Shown here: positions 53,791-63,053 of the stretch, piece by piece
How positions within the stretch are numbered: position 1 is the first letter of the stretch
Layout: the number at the start of each line of letters is the position of its first letter
Assembly: GCA_910578185.1 (NCBI GenBank)
Contig: CAJTPN010000001.1
Span: 196,745 to 260,744 of the forward strand
Length of the DNA stretch: 64,000 nucleotides
Source of the DNA: an uncultured Acetatifactor sp.
GTDB taxonomy: Bacteria; Bacillota; Clostridia; Lachnospirales; Lachnospiraceae
Direction: 5' to 3'
Program-made: the position numbers and the translations under genes
Notes under the pieces: generated by a model
Database searches by the model: none
Seen by the model: only the letters and a program-made list of their open reading frames with translations
What the model was told of the DNA's origin: nothing

Positions 53791-55473
53791 ATGGGAGGAA
53801 AAATATCTACGGATATAGAAATTGCGCAGCAGGCGGTAATGGAGCCGATTGGCCGGGTGGCGGAAGCAATAGGTGTTCCGGAAGAAGAATTGGAATACTA
53901 TGGCAGATACAAGGCCAAGATTTCGGAAACATATCTGGCGGGTCTGAAAGACAGGCCGGACGGCAGGTTGATTTTGGTGACTGCCATCAATCCCACGCCT
54001 GCGGGAGAAGGTAAGACCACAATCAGCATAGGCCTGGGGCAGGCGTTTGGCAAATTGGGTAAAAAGGCCGTTGTGGCGCTGCGCGAACCGTCTTTGGGCC
54101 CCTGTTTTGGTATCAAGGGGGGCGCTGCGGGAGGCGGTTATTCACAGGTTGTTCCCATGGAGGAGCTGAACCTGCATTTTACGGGGGACTTTCACGCGGT
54201 TACATCCGCCAACAATCTGTTGGCCGCGCTGCTGGATAATCATATCCAGCAGGGAAATGAACTGCAGATCGACACCAGGCAGATTGTCTGGAAACGCTGT
54301 ATGGATATGAACGACAGAGTGCTGCGAAATATAGTGGTGGGCCTTGGCAGCAAACTGGATGGTTTTGTGAGGGAGGATCATTTTGTAATCACTGTGGCCA
54401 GTGAGATCATGGCTATTCTCTGTCTTGCAGAAGACATGAAAGATTTAAAAGAACGTCTTGGAAGGATTATCGTTGCCTATAATATGGCAGGGGAGCCGGT
54501 GACTGCCGGTGATCTGCAGGCGGTGGGGGCGATGTCAGCACTGCTTAAGGATGCCATTAAGCCCAATTTAATTCAGACCTTAGAACATACGCCGGTTCTT
54601 GTCCATGGGGGACCTTTCGCAAATATTGCCCATGGCTGTAATTCTGTCCGCGCTACCCGGGCGGCGTTAAAAATGGCCGATTATTGCGTTACGGAAGCTG
54701 GTTTCGGGGCGGATCTTGGGGCTGAGAAATTCTTTGATATCAAATGCCGTATGGCATCGCTTCGGCCGGATGCGGCAGTGCTGGTGGCTACGGTTCGGGC
54801 GTTGAAATATAACGGTGGGATTGCTGTGGACAGCCTGGGAGTTGAAAATTTGGACGGACTCAAGAGAGGTATCGTAAATCTTGAGAAGCATATCGAAAAT
54901 CTGCAAAAATATGGTGTGCCGGTGGTGGTAACACTGAATTCTTTTGTGTCGGATACGGATGCGGAAATAGCGTATGTGAAGACGTTTTGCGAGGCAAAGG
55001 GCTGTGCGTTTGCATTGTCAAAGGTATGGGAAAAGGGCGGAGAGGGAGGAATAGAGCTGGCCCAAAAAGTATTGGATACATTGGAGCATAAGGAAAGTCA
55101 GTTTCATGTGTTATACCGGGACGAATTGTCTCTGGAAGAGAAGATTCGAACTGTGGCAAAAGAAATTTACGGCGCGGGAGATGTGGATTTTTCTCCGGCG
55201 GCTAAAAAGCAGTTGGTGAAACTGACGGAATTAGGATTTGGAACTCTGCCTGTCTGTATGGCCAAGAATCAGTATTCACTTTCGGATGACCCCAAGAGAT
55301 TGGGACGTCCCCGGGACTTTACGCTTACGGTCAGGGAAGTGTATGTGTCTGCAGGAGCCGGGTTTGTGGTTGCAATGACGGGGGATGTTGTCACAATGCC
55401 TGCTTTGTCCAAAAAGCCGGCGGCATACAGAATTGATGTTAATGATGAGGGAGTGATTACCGGATTGTTCTGA
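53791..55473 (+). CDS. fhs: Formate-tetrahydrofolate ligase
   Basis: The enzyme makes 10-formyl-THF from formate, THF and ATP, for purine and one-carbon supply or acetogenesis. The P-loop region is TPAGEGKTT (near residue 67-75). FGIKGGAAGGGYSQV is the family signature. The length of 560 residues is normal. I chose ATG 53791 after AAAGGAG; an in-frame start at 53707 overlaps the ftsK gene and is not credible. No other Wood-Ljungdahl gene is in the window, so acetogenesis cannot be claimed. Confidence 0.97.
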   Translation: MGGKISTDIEIAQQAVMEPIGRVAEAIGVPEEELEYYGRYKAKISETYLAGLKDRPDGRLILVTAINPTPAGEGKTTISIGLGQAFGKLGKKAVVALREPSLGPCFGIKGGAAGGGYSQVVPMEELNLHFTGDFHAVTSANNLLAALLDNHIQQGNELQIDTRQIVWKRCMDMNDRVLRNIVVGLGSKLDGFVREDHFVITVASEIMAILCLAEDMKDLKERLGRIIVAYNMAGEPVTAGDLQAVGAMSALLKDAIKPNLIQTLEHTPVLVHGGPFANIAHGCNSVRATRAALKMADYCVTEAGFGADLGAEKFFDIKCRMASLRPDAAVLVATVRALKYNGGIAVDSLGVENLDGLKRGIVNLEKHIENLQKYGVPVVVTLNSFVSDTDAEIAYVKTFCEAKGCAFALSKVWEKGGEGGIELAQKVLDTLEHKESQFHVLYRDELSLEEKIRTVAKEIYGAGDVDFSPAAKKQLVKLTELGFGTLPVCMAKNQYSLSDDPKRLGRPRDFTLTVREVYVSAGAGFVVAMTGDVVTMPALSKKPAAYRIDVNDEGVITGLF

Positions 55474-55496
55474 ACGTAAGGTGAGGTGATACGGGC

Positions 55497-56948
55497 ATGA
55501 AATGTCCTAATTGCGGATCGGAAATGACCGAGGGACACTTGTACTGTGAGAAATGCGGTGAGGATATTCACATCGTACCTGACTTTGAACCTGAACTGGA
55601 ACGCAATATGGAGCAGACCATCCATACGATTCTGGAAGAATTAGGCGAAGAGAAAAGGGATGGACAGCAGAAAAACGGACAGGCAAAGAAGGGGCGTGCG
55701 CGTAGGAAAAAGAGCGGTTTCAGGGTATTTATTGTGCTTGGAATCCTGCTTGTCCTGGCGGCCGGCGTCACGGCCGGTGTTGCGTACGGTTATCATTCCG
55801 ATAAATATCAGGTGTACAGGGCGGCGCAATATGTGGCGGCCGGGAAATATGACAAAGCGATTGCGTGTTATAACAGAGCGTTGGAGCTGGACAATGGCAA
55901 TATAGAATTGATTTTTGCCCTGGCAGATGTCTATTACCTGAAAAACAATAAAATTGAATATGAATATCTCTTGCGAGAGATTGTAAAAAGCGGGAAGGCC
56001 ACTGCGGAACAGCTGGAAGGCGCTTATGATAAGTTGATTGCCATTTATCGCGCCAGGGGGGATTATCAAACGATAAATGATCTTTTGTTGGGAAGCGGCA
56101 ACGAGAGCCTTATGTCCACCTATCAAAACTATATTGCCAAGGCCCCGGAATTCAGTGTAAACGAGGGGTATTATACCAGTATTCAGCCGTTGAAGCTGAC
56201 GGCCGCAGGTTCCGGCAAAATATATTATACCATGGACGGCAGCGAACCTACACAGAACAGTTTACAGTATACGGCGCCAATTATCCTGGAAAATGGCGAT
56301 TATGTGGTGAGGGCATATTTTGTCAATGACAATGGAATTTCAAGCGATATCGTATCAAAGGAATACCATGTGGAAAATGACGAAATACCGGCACCCGAAC
56401 TCAGCGCCATGAGTGGAGAATATTATTTTCCCGTCAATATAGAGGTGACAGGGGATGATGAAGATGTGTACTATACTACGGACGGCACAATTCCTACATA
56501 TTTTTCAAACGCCTATACAGGTCCAATTCCAATGCCTCTTGGCAAGTCGGTTTTTAAATTTGCAAGGATTGTGGAAGGCGTGACGGGAACGGTTGCCGAG
56601 AGATCCTATCGGCTTGTGATGAATACTGATTTTACACCGGAACAGGCGGTGGCTTCTATTTTGGAATATTCTCTGAGCGTTGGGAAAATTTTTGATGAGG
56701 ACGGACATTTTGATGAGTCTTCCGCTTCATATTGTTATGAGTACCAATATGTGACCAATATTAACAAAGTGGATGACTTTTATGTAATAGCGGAAATTTT
56801 CAGAGGAACGGATGGTTCGCTTACAAAGACAGGGAATCTTTTTGCGGTAAATGCTTATACCAGGGAACGTTTTAAGCTGCAGCAGGATAGCCGAAACCAA
56901 TGGAGTCTGGCTGTGATAGAGGAAGTTAGGATAGAGGAAGAAGAATAG
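55497..56948 (+). CDS. Zinc-ribbon, TPR and chitobiase-domain membrane protein
   Basis: The 483-residue protein starts with a zinc ribbon (CPNCGS and CEKCGE, residues 3-20). A charged linker and one membrane segment follow (about 77-100). Outside, a TPR-like region (about 105-215, with AAGKYDKAIACYNRALELD) leads to two chitobiase/beta-hexosaminidase C-terminal type beta domains, each with a YYTMDGSEPT or YYTTDGTIPT motif (about 220-375). A final domain (about 385-480) is unnamed. The zinc-ribbon plus membrane plus chitobiase form is frequent in Lachnospiraceae; the role is unknown. It lies 23 bases behind fhs with a GAGGTG site and may be cotranscribed. Confidence 0.9.
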   Translation: MKCPNCGSEMTEGHLYCEKCGEDIHIVPDFEPELERNMEQTIHTILEELGEEKRDGQQKNGQAKKGRARRKKSGFRVFIVLGILLVLAAGVTAGVAYGYHSDKYQVYRAAQYVAAGKYDKAIACYNRALELDNGNIELIFALADVYYLKNNKIEYEYLLREIVKSGKATAEQLEGAYDKLIAIYRARGDYQTINDLLLGSGNESLMSTYQNYIAKAPEFSVNEGYYTSIQPLKLTAAGSGKIYYTMDGSEPTQNSLQYTAPIILENGDYVVRAYFVNDNGISSDIVSKEYHVENDEIPAPELSAMSGEYYFPVNIEVTGDDEDVYYTTDGTIPTYFSNAYTGPIPMPLGKSVFKFARIVEGVTGTVAERSYRLVMNTDFTPEQAVASILEYSLSVGKIFDEDGHFDESSASYCYEYQYVTNINKVDDFYVIAEIFRGTDGSLTKTGNLFAVNAYTRERFKLQQDSRNQWSLAVIEEVRIEEEE

Positions 56949-57004
56949 ACGTTTATTTTACAAGCGGATTCCGGAAATGAAAAAGATAGAAAGGAAGAGA
57001 CAGT

Positions 57005-57883
57005 ATGTATCGGATATTGAAAAAATGTGAGCTTACAACCAATATTTACTTAATGGATGTGGAGGCAAAAAGGGTGGCGAAATCCTGCCAGCCGGGACAG
57101 TTTGTCATTGTGAGGATGGATGCCGAGGGAGAGAGAATCCCGCTGACTATCTGTGACTATGACAGGGAGCGTGGGAGTGTGACTATCGTATTTCAGTCTG
57201 TGGGCGCAGGAACGCAAATGATGGCAGAGCTGAAGGAGGGGGATTCTTTTCAGGATTTTGTCGGACCTTTGGGATGCCCTTCAGAGCTGGTAAAGGAAAC
57301 TCCGGAAGAACTGAAAGCAAAGAAAATTCTCTTTGTGGCAGGAGGTGTGGGCGCGGCTCCGGTTTATCCGCAGGTAAAATGGCTTCATGAAAGAGGCGTG
57401 GAGGCAGACGTAATCGTGGGCAGCAAGACAAAGAGCCTTTTAATTCTGGAAAAGGAGATGGAAGCGGTTGCGGGAAATTTGTATGTCACAACGGATGACG
57501 GTTCTTATGGCAGGAGCGGCATGGTGACACAGACCATCAAAGATCTGGTTGCGGAAGGAAAAGAGTATGATGTGTGTATTGCCATAGGCCCCATGATTAT
57601 GATGAAATTTGTCTGTCTGCTGACAAAGGAACTGAACCTGCCTACCGTTGTGAGTTTGAACCCTATTATGGTTGACGGCACGGGAATGTGCGGTGCTTGC
57701 CGTGTGACCGTGGACGGAAAAGTGAAATTTGCCTGTGTGGACGGCCCGGAATTTGATGGACATCTGGTAAACTTTGACGAGGCCATGCGCAGGCAGACCC
57801 TTTATAAGACGGAGGAAGGCAGAGCATTGCTGCAGGTTCAGGAGGGGGATACCCATCATGGAGGCTGCGGAAATTGTGGTTGA
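57005..57883 (+). CDS. NfnA-type FAD/NAD-binding, iron-sulfur subunit
   Basis: The 292-residue protein resembles PyrK/NfnA, ferredoxin reductase-like. It has a FAD-binding barrel (RIPLTICDYD, near 40-50), an NAD-binding part (VAGGVGAAPVYPQ, near 110-122) and the C-terminal [2Fe-2S] site with Cys in GTGMCGACRV and FACVDGPEFDG. The neighbour is an NADPH glutamate synthase small-chain-like flavoprotein. Together they match NADH-dependent reduced ferredoxin:NADP oxidoreductase NfnAB, which balances NADPH, NADH and ferredoxin by bifurcation. AAGGAAGAGA precedes ATG 57005. Confidence 0.92.
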   Translation: MYRILKKCELTTNIYLMDVEAKRVAKSCQPGQFVIVRMDAEGERIPLTICDYDRERGSVTIVFQSVGAGTQMMAELKEGDSFQDFVGPLGCPSELVKETPEELKAKKILFVAGGVGAAPVYPQVKWLHERGVEADVIVGSKTKSLLILEKEMEAVAGNLYVTTDDGSYGRSGMVTQTIKDLVAEGKEYDVCIAIGPMIMMKFVCLLTKELNLPTVVSLNPIMVDGTGMCGACRVTVDGKVKFACVDGPEFDGHLVNFDEAMRRQTLYKTEEGRALLQVQEGDTHHGGCGNCG

Positions 57884-57957
57884 TTTTATCAATAGATATT
57901 TAGAGTGAAAAGATTAACGAAAAGTCTGATGTCCGTGAATGGGCAGGGAGGTATAAA

Positions 57958-59340
57958 ATGGACGTATTAAAAAAGGTTCCGGTAAGGGAGCAGGACGCGA
58001 AAGAGCGCGCGGCCAATTTTGAGGAAGTGTGCCTTGGATATAATCAGGAAGAAGCTATGTGTGAAGCCGGGAGGTGTATTAATTGCAAGAATGCGCAGTG
58101 CGTCAAAGGATGTCCTGTGGCAATCAATATTCCCGGCTTTATTGAGAAGGTTAAGGAAGGAAAGATAGAGGAGGCGTATCAGATTATCAGTCAGGACAGT
58201 GCGCTGCCTGCAGTCTGTGGCCGCGTATGCCCTCAGGAAAGCCAGTGTGAAGGAAAATGTATTCGTGGAATCAAGGGAGAACCTATCTCCATCGGAAAAC
58301 TGGAGCGCTTTGTGGCAGATTGGGCAAGGGAAAATGGAATTAAGCCAGTGGGCGCTGTGGAAAAGAAAGGGAAACGAGTTGCCGTTATCGGTTCCGGCCC
58401 TGCGGGGTTGACTTGTGCCGGAGATTTGGCAAAGATGGGGTATGATGTCACTATCTTTGAAGCACTTCATGAGCCGGGGGGTGTGTTGGTATATGGAATT
58501 CCTGAATTTCGACTTCCCAAAAAGACGGTGGTTGCGGAGGAGATTGAAAATGTAAAGGCTCTTGGTGTGAAAATTGAGACAAACGTGGTGGTTGGAAAAT
58601 CTGTTACCATTGATGAACTGATACAAGAAGAGGGCTTTGACGCCGTGTTTATCGGTTCCGGCGCAGGGCTGCCTAAGTTTATGGGTATCCCTGGTGAAAA
58701 TTCAAACGGTGTGTTTTCTGCAAACGAATACCTTACCAGAAGCAACCTGATGAAGGCATTTGATAAGAATTCCAATACTCCCATTATGCATAGCAGAAAG
58801 GTTGCTGTTGTGGGAGGCGGTAATGTGGCAATGGATGCGGCAAGAACTGCGCTTCGTTTGGGAGCAGAGGTACATATTGTCTATCGCCGCAGTGAGGAAG
58901 AACTGCCGGCAAGGGTGGAAGAAGTCCATCATGCCAAAGAAGAAGGGATTATTTTTGATCTTCTCACCAATCCCACGGAAATTCTTGCGGATGAGAAGGG
59001 CTGGGTCACAGGTATGAAATGTATCAGAATGGAGCTTGGAGAACCGGATGCTTCCGGGCGCAGGCGTCCGGTAGAAATTCCCGGATCCGAGTTTACAATG
59101 GAATTGGACACCATCATCATGTCCCTTGGCACTTCACCCAATCCGCTGATCGCTTCCACTACCGAAGGTTTGGAGACAAATAAGTGGAAATGTATAGTGG
59201 CACAGGAGGAGAACGGACAGACCAGCAAGGAAGGGGTCTATGCCGGAGGAGATGCCGTCACAGGAGCGGCTACCGTAATACTGGCCATGGGCGCAGGAAA
59301 GGCGGCGGCGAAGGGAATAGACGAATATCTGAGTAAATAA
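57958..59340 (+). CDS. NfnB-type flavoprotein (glutamate synthase small-chain family)
   Basis: The 460-residue protein has an N-terminal part with two [4Fe-4S] Cys sets (CINCKNAQCVKGCP near 41-54; CGRVCPQESQCEGKC near 88-102). FAD-binding GSGPAGLTCAGDLA lies near 140 and NADPH-binding VVGGGNVAMDAARTAL near 281. C-terminal DAVTGAATVILAMGAGK closes the FAD site. No large glutamate synthase subunit is near, and nfnA is 74 bases upstream, so NfnB is the better reading than GltD. AGGGAGG stands before ATG 57958. Confidence 0.93.
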   Translation: MDVLKKVPVREQDAKERAANFEEVCLGYNQEEAMCEAGRCINCKNAQCVKGCPVAINIPGFIEKVKEGKIEEAYQIISQDSALPAVCGRVCPQESQCEGKCIRGIKGEPISIGKLERFVADWARENGIKPVGAVEKKGKRVAVIGSGPAGLTCAGDLAKMGYDVTIFEALHEPGGVLVYGIPEFRLPKKTVVAEEIENVKALGVKIETNVVVGKSVTIDELIQEEGFDAVFIGSGAGLPKFMGIPGENSNGVFSANEYLTRSNLMKAFDKNSNTPIMHSRKVAVVGGGNVAMDAARTALRLGAEVHIVYRRSEEELPARVEEVHHAKEEGIIFDLLTNPTEILADEKGWVTGMKCIRMELGEPDASGRRRPVEIPGSEFTMELDTIIMSLGTSPNPLIASTTEGLETNKWKCIVAQEENGQTSKEGVYAGGDAVTGAATVILAMGAGKAAAKGIDEYLSK

Positions 59341-59440
59341 AAACACGAAAACTGTACTAAATTTAAGTTGATGGAACATCAGACACTTATAGTATGCGGC
59401 GTTGATTTCGCAGGAATGGTTACGAAAGAAGGTAGAAGGT

Positions 59441-60199
59441 ATGCCTTGGTGTCCGGTATGTAAAAGTGAGTATAGAGAAGGGTTCAGCGTATGTGCTGAC
59501 TGTGGCAGCAGGCTTGTGGATCAGGAGCATGTGGGAACGCCTGATCCAGATCAGCCTGCTGACAAGGATTTTAAGTTTGGAGACGAATCTGCTAAAGTGG
59601 CGGAAGCCGGGCAGGGTAAAGTCTTGGAAAGACAACAAAATGATAAAAATGGGGAAGCGGATGGAGAGATAAATCTTTCGGAAGATCAGTCATGTGACAG
59701 AATGGATTCCCAGTATAGAGGGGGACTTATGTACCGGGATAACTCGGAACGCGCCAGCGAAAACCGTTCTGCCGCATGGGCTTTGCTCATTATTGGGAGT
59801 CTGGGACTTATTGCCATTGTGCTTGGAGTGACAGGTATCCTTCCTTTGAAATTTGGCAATGCTTATTTGATGTACGGTGTAATGGCGGCGGTGTTTATCC
59901 TGTTTGTAGTTTCCGGTATTGTATCTATGAAGAATGCCCGCTTTTTTGCCGTTAAAGCGGAATCAGAGAATTCTCTTAAGGATACGATGCTGGCTTGGTG
60001 CAGGGGAAACTTTCAGGCGGACGAATTGGACAGGCAGATTGGTGCGGAAGACATTTCCTCGGAGGAGATTCTCTATTTGAGACGTATCGAACATATTCAA
60101 ATGAAATTAAATCATCAATTTGTAAATCTAGATCAAGGATTTCTGGAGAAGTTTATAGAAGAGAGCGTTTATGACGTTATTTTTGAAGAAAATATTTGA
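59441..60199 (+). CDS. Hypothetical membrane protein with N-terminal zinc ribbon
   Basis: ATG 59441 with AGAAGG upstream gives 252 residues; an in-frame ATG at 59402 has no site. The N-terminus has a zinc-ribbon-like CPVCKSEYREGFSVCADC. Two membrane segments follow (about 109-130 and 138-160). The last 80 residues are helical and cytoplasmic. No catalytic motif was found. It lies between nfnB and rlmH with close spacing and may be cotranscribed with rlmH, whose start is 22 bases behind. Confidence 0.8.
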   Translation: MPWCPVCKSEYREGFSVCADCGSRLVDQEHVGTPDPDQPADKDFKFGDESAKVAEAGQGKVLERQQNDKNGEADGEINLSEDQSCDRMDSQYRGGLMYRDNSERASENRSAAWALLIIGSLGLIAIVLGVTGILPLKFGNAYLMYGVMAAVFILFVVSGIVSMKNARFFAVKAESENSLKDTMLAWCRGNFQADELDRQIGAEDISSEEILYLRRIEHIQMKLNHQFVNLDQGFLEKFIEESVYDVIFEENI

Positions 60200-60221
60200 T
60201 TATTAATGAGGGCTGAGAAGC

Positions 60222-60701
60222 GTGAAAATAACCGTTATTTGTGTGGGAAAAGTCAAGGAAAAATTTTTTCGCGATGCCGTATCGGAATATGAAAAGCGCA
60301 TGGGCAGATACTGCAGACTGGAGATCTTGGAAGTGGCGGATGAGAAAACGCCGGATGGTGCGTCAGCACTTATGGAAGAACAAATAAAGGAAAAGGAAGC
60401 GAGGCGTATCCTGGAAAAAATCCGGGAGGACGCCTTTGTCTGTACTCTGGAAATTAAAGGGAAACGTTTTTCTTCCGAAAATTTTGCCAAGTGGATGGAT
60501 GGCCTAACCTTAAATGGAACCAGCCATTTTATATTTATCATCGGAGGTTCTCTTGGGCTGCACGAATCCGTGCAAAAACGTTCTCATATGGCACTAAGCT
60601 TTTCTGATATGACTTTTCCGCATCAGCTAATGCGGGTTATCCTTATGGAACAGATTTATCGAGCATTTCGTATTATTCATGGAGAGCCATATCATAAGTG
60701 A
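60222..60701 (+). CDS. rlmH: 23S rRNA (pseudouridine(1915)-N(3))-methyltransferase
   Basis: RlmH methylates pseudouridine 1915 in helix 69 of 23S rRNA with SAM. The 159-residue length, the SPOUT knot motif FIIGGSLGLHESV (near 106-118) and the end LSFSDMTFPHQLMR followed by IIHGEPYHK are diagnostic. The start is a GTG (60222) with GAGGGC upstream and MKITVICVGKVKEKF as the product start. It closes the operon-like stretch from nfnA. Confidence 0.97.
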   Translation: MKITVICVGKVKEKFFRDAVSEYEKRMGRYCRLEILEVADEKTPDGASALMEEQIKEKEARRILEKIREDAFVCTLEIKGKRFSSENFAKWMDGLTLNGTSHFIFIIGGSLGLHESVQKRSHMALSFSDMTFPHQLMRVILMEQIYRAFRIIHGEPYHK

Positions 60702-60830
60702 GGGCGAAAGGCAAGGGAGTGTCAGGAAACAGAACAGGAATAATAATTTGCTGTTTCTATACAAAATGACACATTTGCTTAATAGGAATGTGATTGAATT
60801 AGCCGTATATAATCAGATTGGAGAATGTAA

Positions 60831-61157
60831 ATGACAAGGAAAAACAGCTATTGTCTAATGAGGTTGTTACTTCTTTTTGCACTTTTTGCAGCAATACCGA
60901 TAAGTTCATATACTTATGTGTCAAGCTATGGTTTATTTGGTGAGTTGAAAACTTTGATTGTTGCAAATGAGAACAAGGAAGAAATTGCGGAAGTATCTTC
61001 AAAAGTTACGGCACAGAAGAAACAAAAAGGTAAAAATATATTCAATTTATGGTTTTATTTTTTAGTATTAATAACTTGTTTGCGGTTGTTGGCACACCGG
61101 ATTAAATTACCAAAAGAAGATACCATTGTAGCCAAAAAAGTTAGAATGAATAATTGA
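60831..61157 (+). CDS. Hypothetical membrane protein
   Basis: The 108-residue protein has two membrane segments (about 10-32 with LLLLFALFAAIPI, and 70-88 with FYFLVLITCLRLL) joined by a charged outer loop with Lys-rich KKQKGKN. GGAGA precedes ATG 60831 by five bases. Base use is more AT-rich than in the genes to its left. No relatives recognised; it opens the accessory right end. Confidence 0.6.
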   Translation: MTRKNSYCLMRLLLLFALFAAIPISSYTYVSSYGLFGELKTLIVANENKEEIAEVSSKVTAQKKQKGKNIFNLWFYFLVLITCLRLLAHRIKLPKEDTIVAKKVRMNN

Positions 61158-61201
61158 AACTTTCTGTATTATAGAATTTATATACAGAAAGGAGCATTTA
61201 T

Positions 61202-61591
61202 GTGTTTGAACAGGATTATATAATAAGGCTGATAAAAGAAATGATACGAGCGATATTTAAGTTGCTTTTTAATATTGATACCGACAATCCTATTGAAGAT
61301 ATATTGGAGGACAAAGAAAGCCAAGACGCGTTAGAAATATTATTGGATATGGTTGATAATGGGAACATAAACGAAGCAGAAAATCAGATATACGATATTA
61401 CATCTGATAACAATATGGCTAATTTGGAGGTGGCACTGCTGTTTTATTCTTATCTCAATGACAAAGATGATGAATTTTTACAGAAACATGGTTTTTGCCG
61501 AGATGAGATAAAGTTAGGTGTAAAAGAATTGGCATCCCGATATGGACTAAGGGGAATGGCAGAAATTTTTTTGTCAGAGATATACGAATAA
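61202..61591 (+). CDS. Hypothetical protein, DUF6483-like
   Basis: The product has 129 residues. The start is GTG 61202 behind AGAAAGGAG; the overlapping ATG at 61200 is out of frame. The N-terminus FEQDYIIRLIKEMIRAIFKLL and the TPR-like helices that follow match what I remember of DUF6483, a clostridial helical family of unknown role. There is no signal peptide. A decayed Rpn nuclease piece begins directly after its stop. Confidence 0.72.
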   Translation: MFEQDYIIRLIKEMIRAIFKLLFNIDTDNPIEDILEDKESQDALEILLDMVDNGNINEAENQIYDITSDNNMANLEVALLFYSYLNDKDDEFLQKHGFCRDEIKLGVKELASRYGLRGMAEIFLSEIYE

Positions 61592-61594
61592 AAA

Positions 61595-61870
61595 CTGGTG
61601 CAATCCCAAAATGATTTTTATCCGGATTATCCGCTGATAAAGAGGGGAATCTATTTCTGCAGCCGGAGAATTTCCGGCAAATATGAAACAGCGTTTGCAT
61701 ATTCCCTCTATGAGAATATCAAAAAGGTATACAGCATATGGATTTGTATGAATCCGGCAAAGAACCGTGAAAACAGCATTACCCGTTATTACGCTATGTC
61801 GAAACCAGGCGGAGCTTTTGCAAGATTTGCCAATCATCCATATCGGGATAAGGACAATCCGATCCTTTGA
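61595..61870 (+). pseudogene. Remnant of Rpn-family nuclease/putative transposase (middle part)
   Basis: Reading from just behind the previous stop, the frame gives SQNDFYPDYPLIKRG, IYFCSRRISGKYE and IKKVYSIWICMNPAKNRENSITRY. These are typical middle-region blocks of PD-(D/E)XK Rpn family proteins in Lachnospiraceae. The N-terminal third is missing and the frame then runs into unrelated sequence (MSKPGGAF onward) before the stop at 61868. No start or ribosome binding site suits it, so it is a fragment. Confidence 0.72.
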
Positions 61871-62211
61871 TCGGAAATTGATAAGCTATATTCCAGGTAT
61901 TATTATGCCTGCTATGGCAAAGATATTAAAGCTGAAACGGAATATATGAGGAACAAGCCTCCAGAGAGCTTAAACTGCGGAAACGGACTGCCGAAAGCGT
62001 ATCACCTGTAGACAGACCGCCGAGCGCATGAGGAAAATGCGGGCGAAAAAGCCTTGCTGTATGCGGCTTTCCGGGCGGGAAAATAAGGCGGCAAGGTTTA
62101 CTCCCGAAAAAGCCGTTCTATTGCGTAACAATTCAATCTCTGCACCCATGAGAAAAACCGAGGCGCGGTGACTATGTGATAGCTGCCGCGTCCCGGTTCT
62201 TTTTTGTGCTT
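61871..62211. other. Gap with debris of a mobile element; no intact gene
   Basis: No frame has a credible start. The sequence turns markedly more GC-rich from about 62000. A hairpin with GC-rich arms near 62148-62206 (ACCGAGGCGCGG and CCGCGTCCCGGT type, then CTTTTTT) could be a terminator. The composition matches the adjoining relaxase fragment, so this is likely leftover of an integrative element. Confidence 0.5.
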
Positions 62212-62640
62212 TTATCCGCGCGCTGTCTGCCTTTCACGTTCCGGCTGCATCCCTGTCTGTAAAATGCTGTCTATGTTCCGCTTGATAACGTCATACTCCT
62301 GTACCTGTTTTTTCAGCTTGCCATAGTCGGCGTAAAGGCTTTCTTTCTGCGCTTGGAGCTTTTCATACTCTGCTTGCAGGGCGGGGACGCTGGGGAGCTT
62401 GCCGCCGATCTGCGCCGCCTTTAATGCCTTTGCCGCTTCATGGAGGATAATGCCGCGCTCATTCTCTGCCCGGTATTTTTCCCTGTTCCGGGTTTTTCGG
62501 TAGGCTTCATAGAGGGGCTTTGTCTTTTGGTAGGTAGTGACGTTCTTAATGAGCAACGCCATATCCGAAAGACGCTTTTCTACTTCCTTTAAGCCGTCCC
62601 ACGCCTTTTCGCTTGCCGTGGCGATGGAGCTGACGCTAAA
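62212..62640 (-). pseudogene. C-terminal fragment of a MobA/MobL-type relaxase
   Basis: On the minus strand the frame is open from about 62640 to the stop at 62212. It includes SEKAWDGLKEVEKRLSDMAL, LIKNVTTYQKTKPLYEAYRK, and YDVIKRNIDSILQ. These are typical of the C-terminal helical part of relaxases from Firmicutes integrative elements. The N-terminal catalytic domain is absent; the frame ends abruptly at about 62636-62640 where the sequence turns AT-rich. This is a scar of an integrated element, with clearly higher GC than both flanks. Confidence 0.75.
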
Positions 62641-62911
62641 TCAGCATTGTAGAAAGAATACCATGCTATCGAGGATGTTTTATGTTATGGTAGGATTCCA
62701 ACGGAATGGCTGTCTGATGACGGAAGATATAAATTTGGATGATATAGTGGCTATCTGGAGAATAAAAGCATACACATATATAACAAAAAGCGGAAAGAAT
62801 GTGTCGCAGATTAACTCACAGGGAAATTGGATGGAGCAGTTTGGGGTTGAGATTGGCAGCAGTATTTCTGATGAGTGCTATCAGAATAGGCTGATCATCC
62901 TGGAAGATTGA
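62641..62911 (+). other. Uncertain open frame beside the relaxase scar
   Basis: A frame is open to 62911 with the end QNRLIILED. In another frame, YHAIEDVLCYGRIPTEWLSD, ending at a TAA near 62816, looks at least as protein-like. Neither has a clear start and ribosome binding site. I cannot say which, if any, is real; it may be a frameshifted remnant. Confidence 0.3.
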
Positions 62912-62945
62912 GAGTGAAAATGCCGTGAGACAGGTTCTCGGCTTA

Positions 62946-62974
62946 TTGTAATTAGCCAGAATGCTGTGTATAAT
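62946..62974 (+). promoter_or_regulatory. Promoter ahead of the broken Rpn gene
   Basis: TTGTAA (62946-62951), 17-base spacer, TATAAT (62969-62974). It is intact although the gene behind it is broken. Confidence 0.6.
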
Positions 62975-63053
62975 GGGATTAGATAGCAAGGTCTGTGGAA
63001 CATACAGAGTTTTCAGGCAGTGATTTATTGAAAGAAAGCAGGTAGGTAGATAA

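Noticed and set aside
57958..59340. Reading this gene as gltD of glutamate synthase
   Set aside because: No large subunit is nearby and an NfnA-type gene is directly upstream, so NfnB is the simpler reading.
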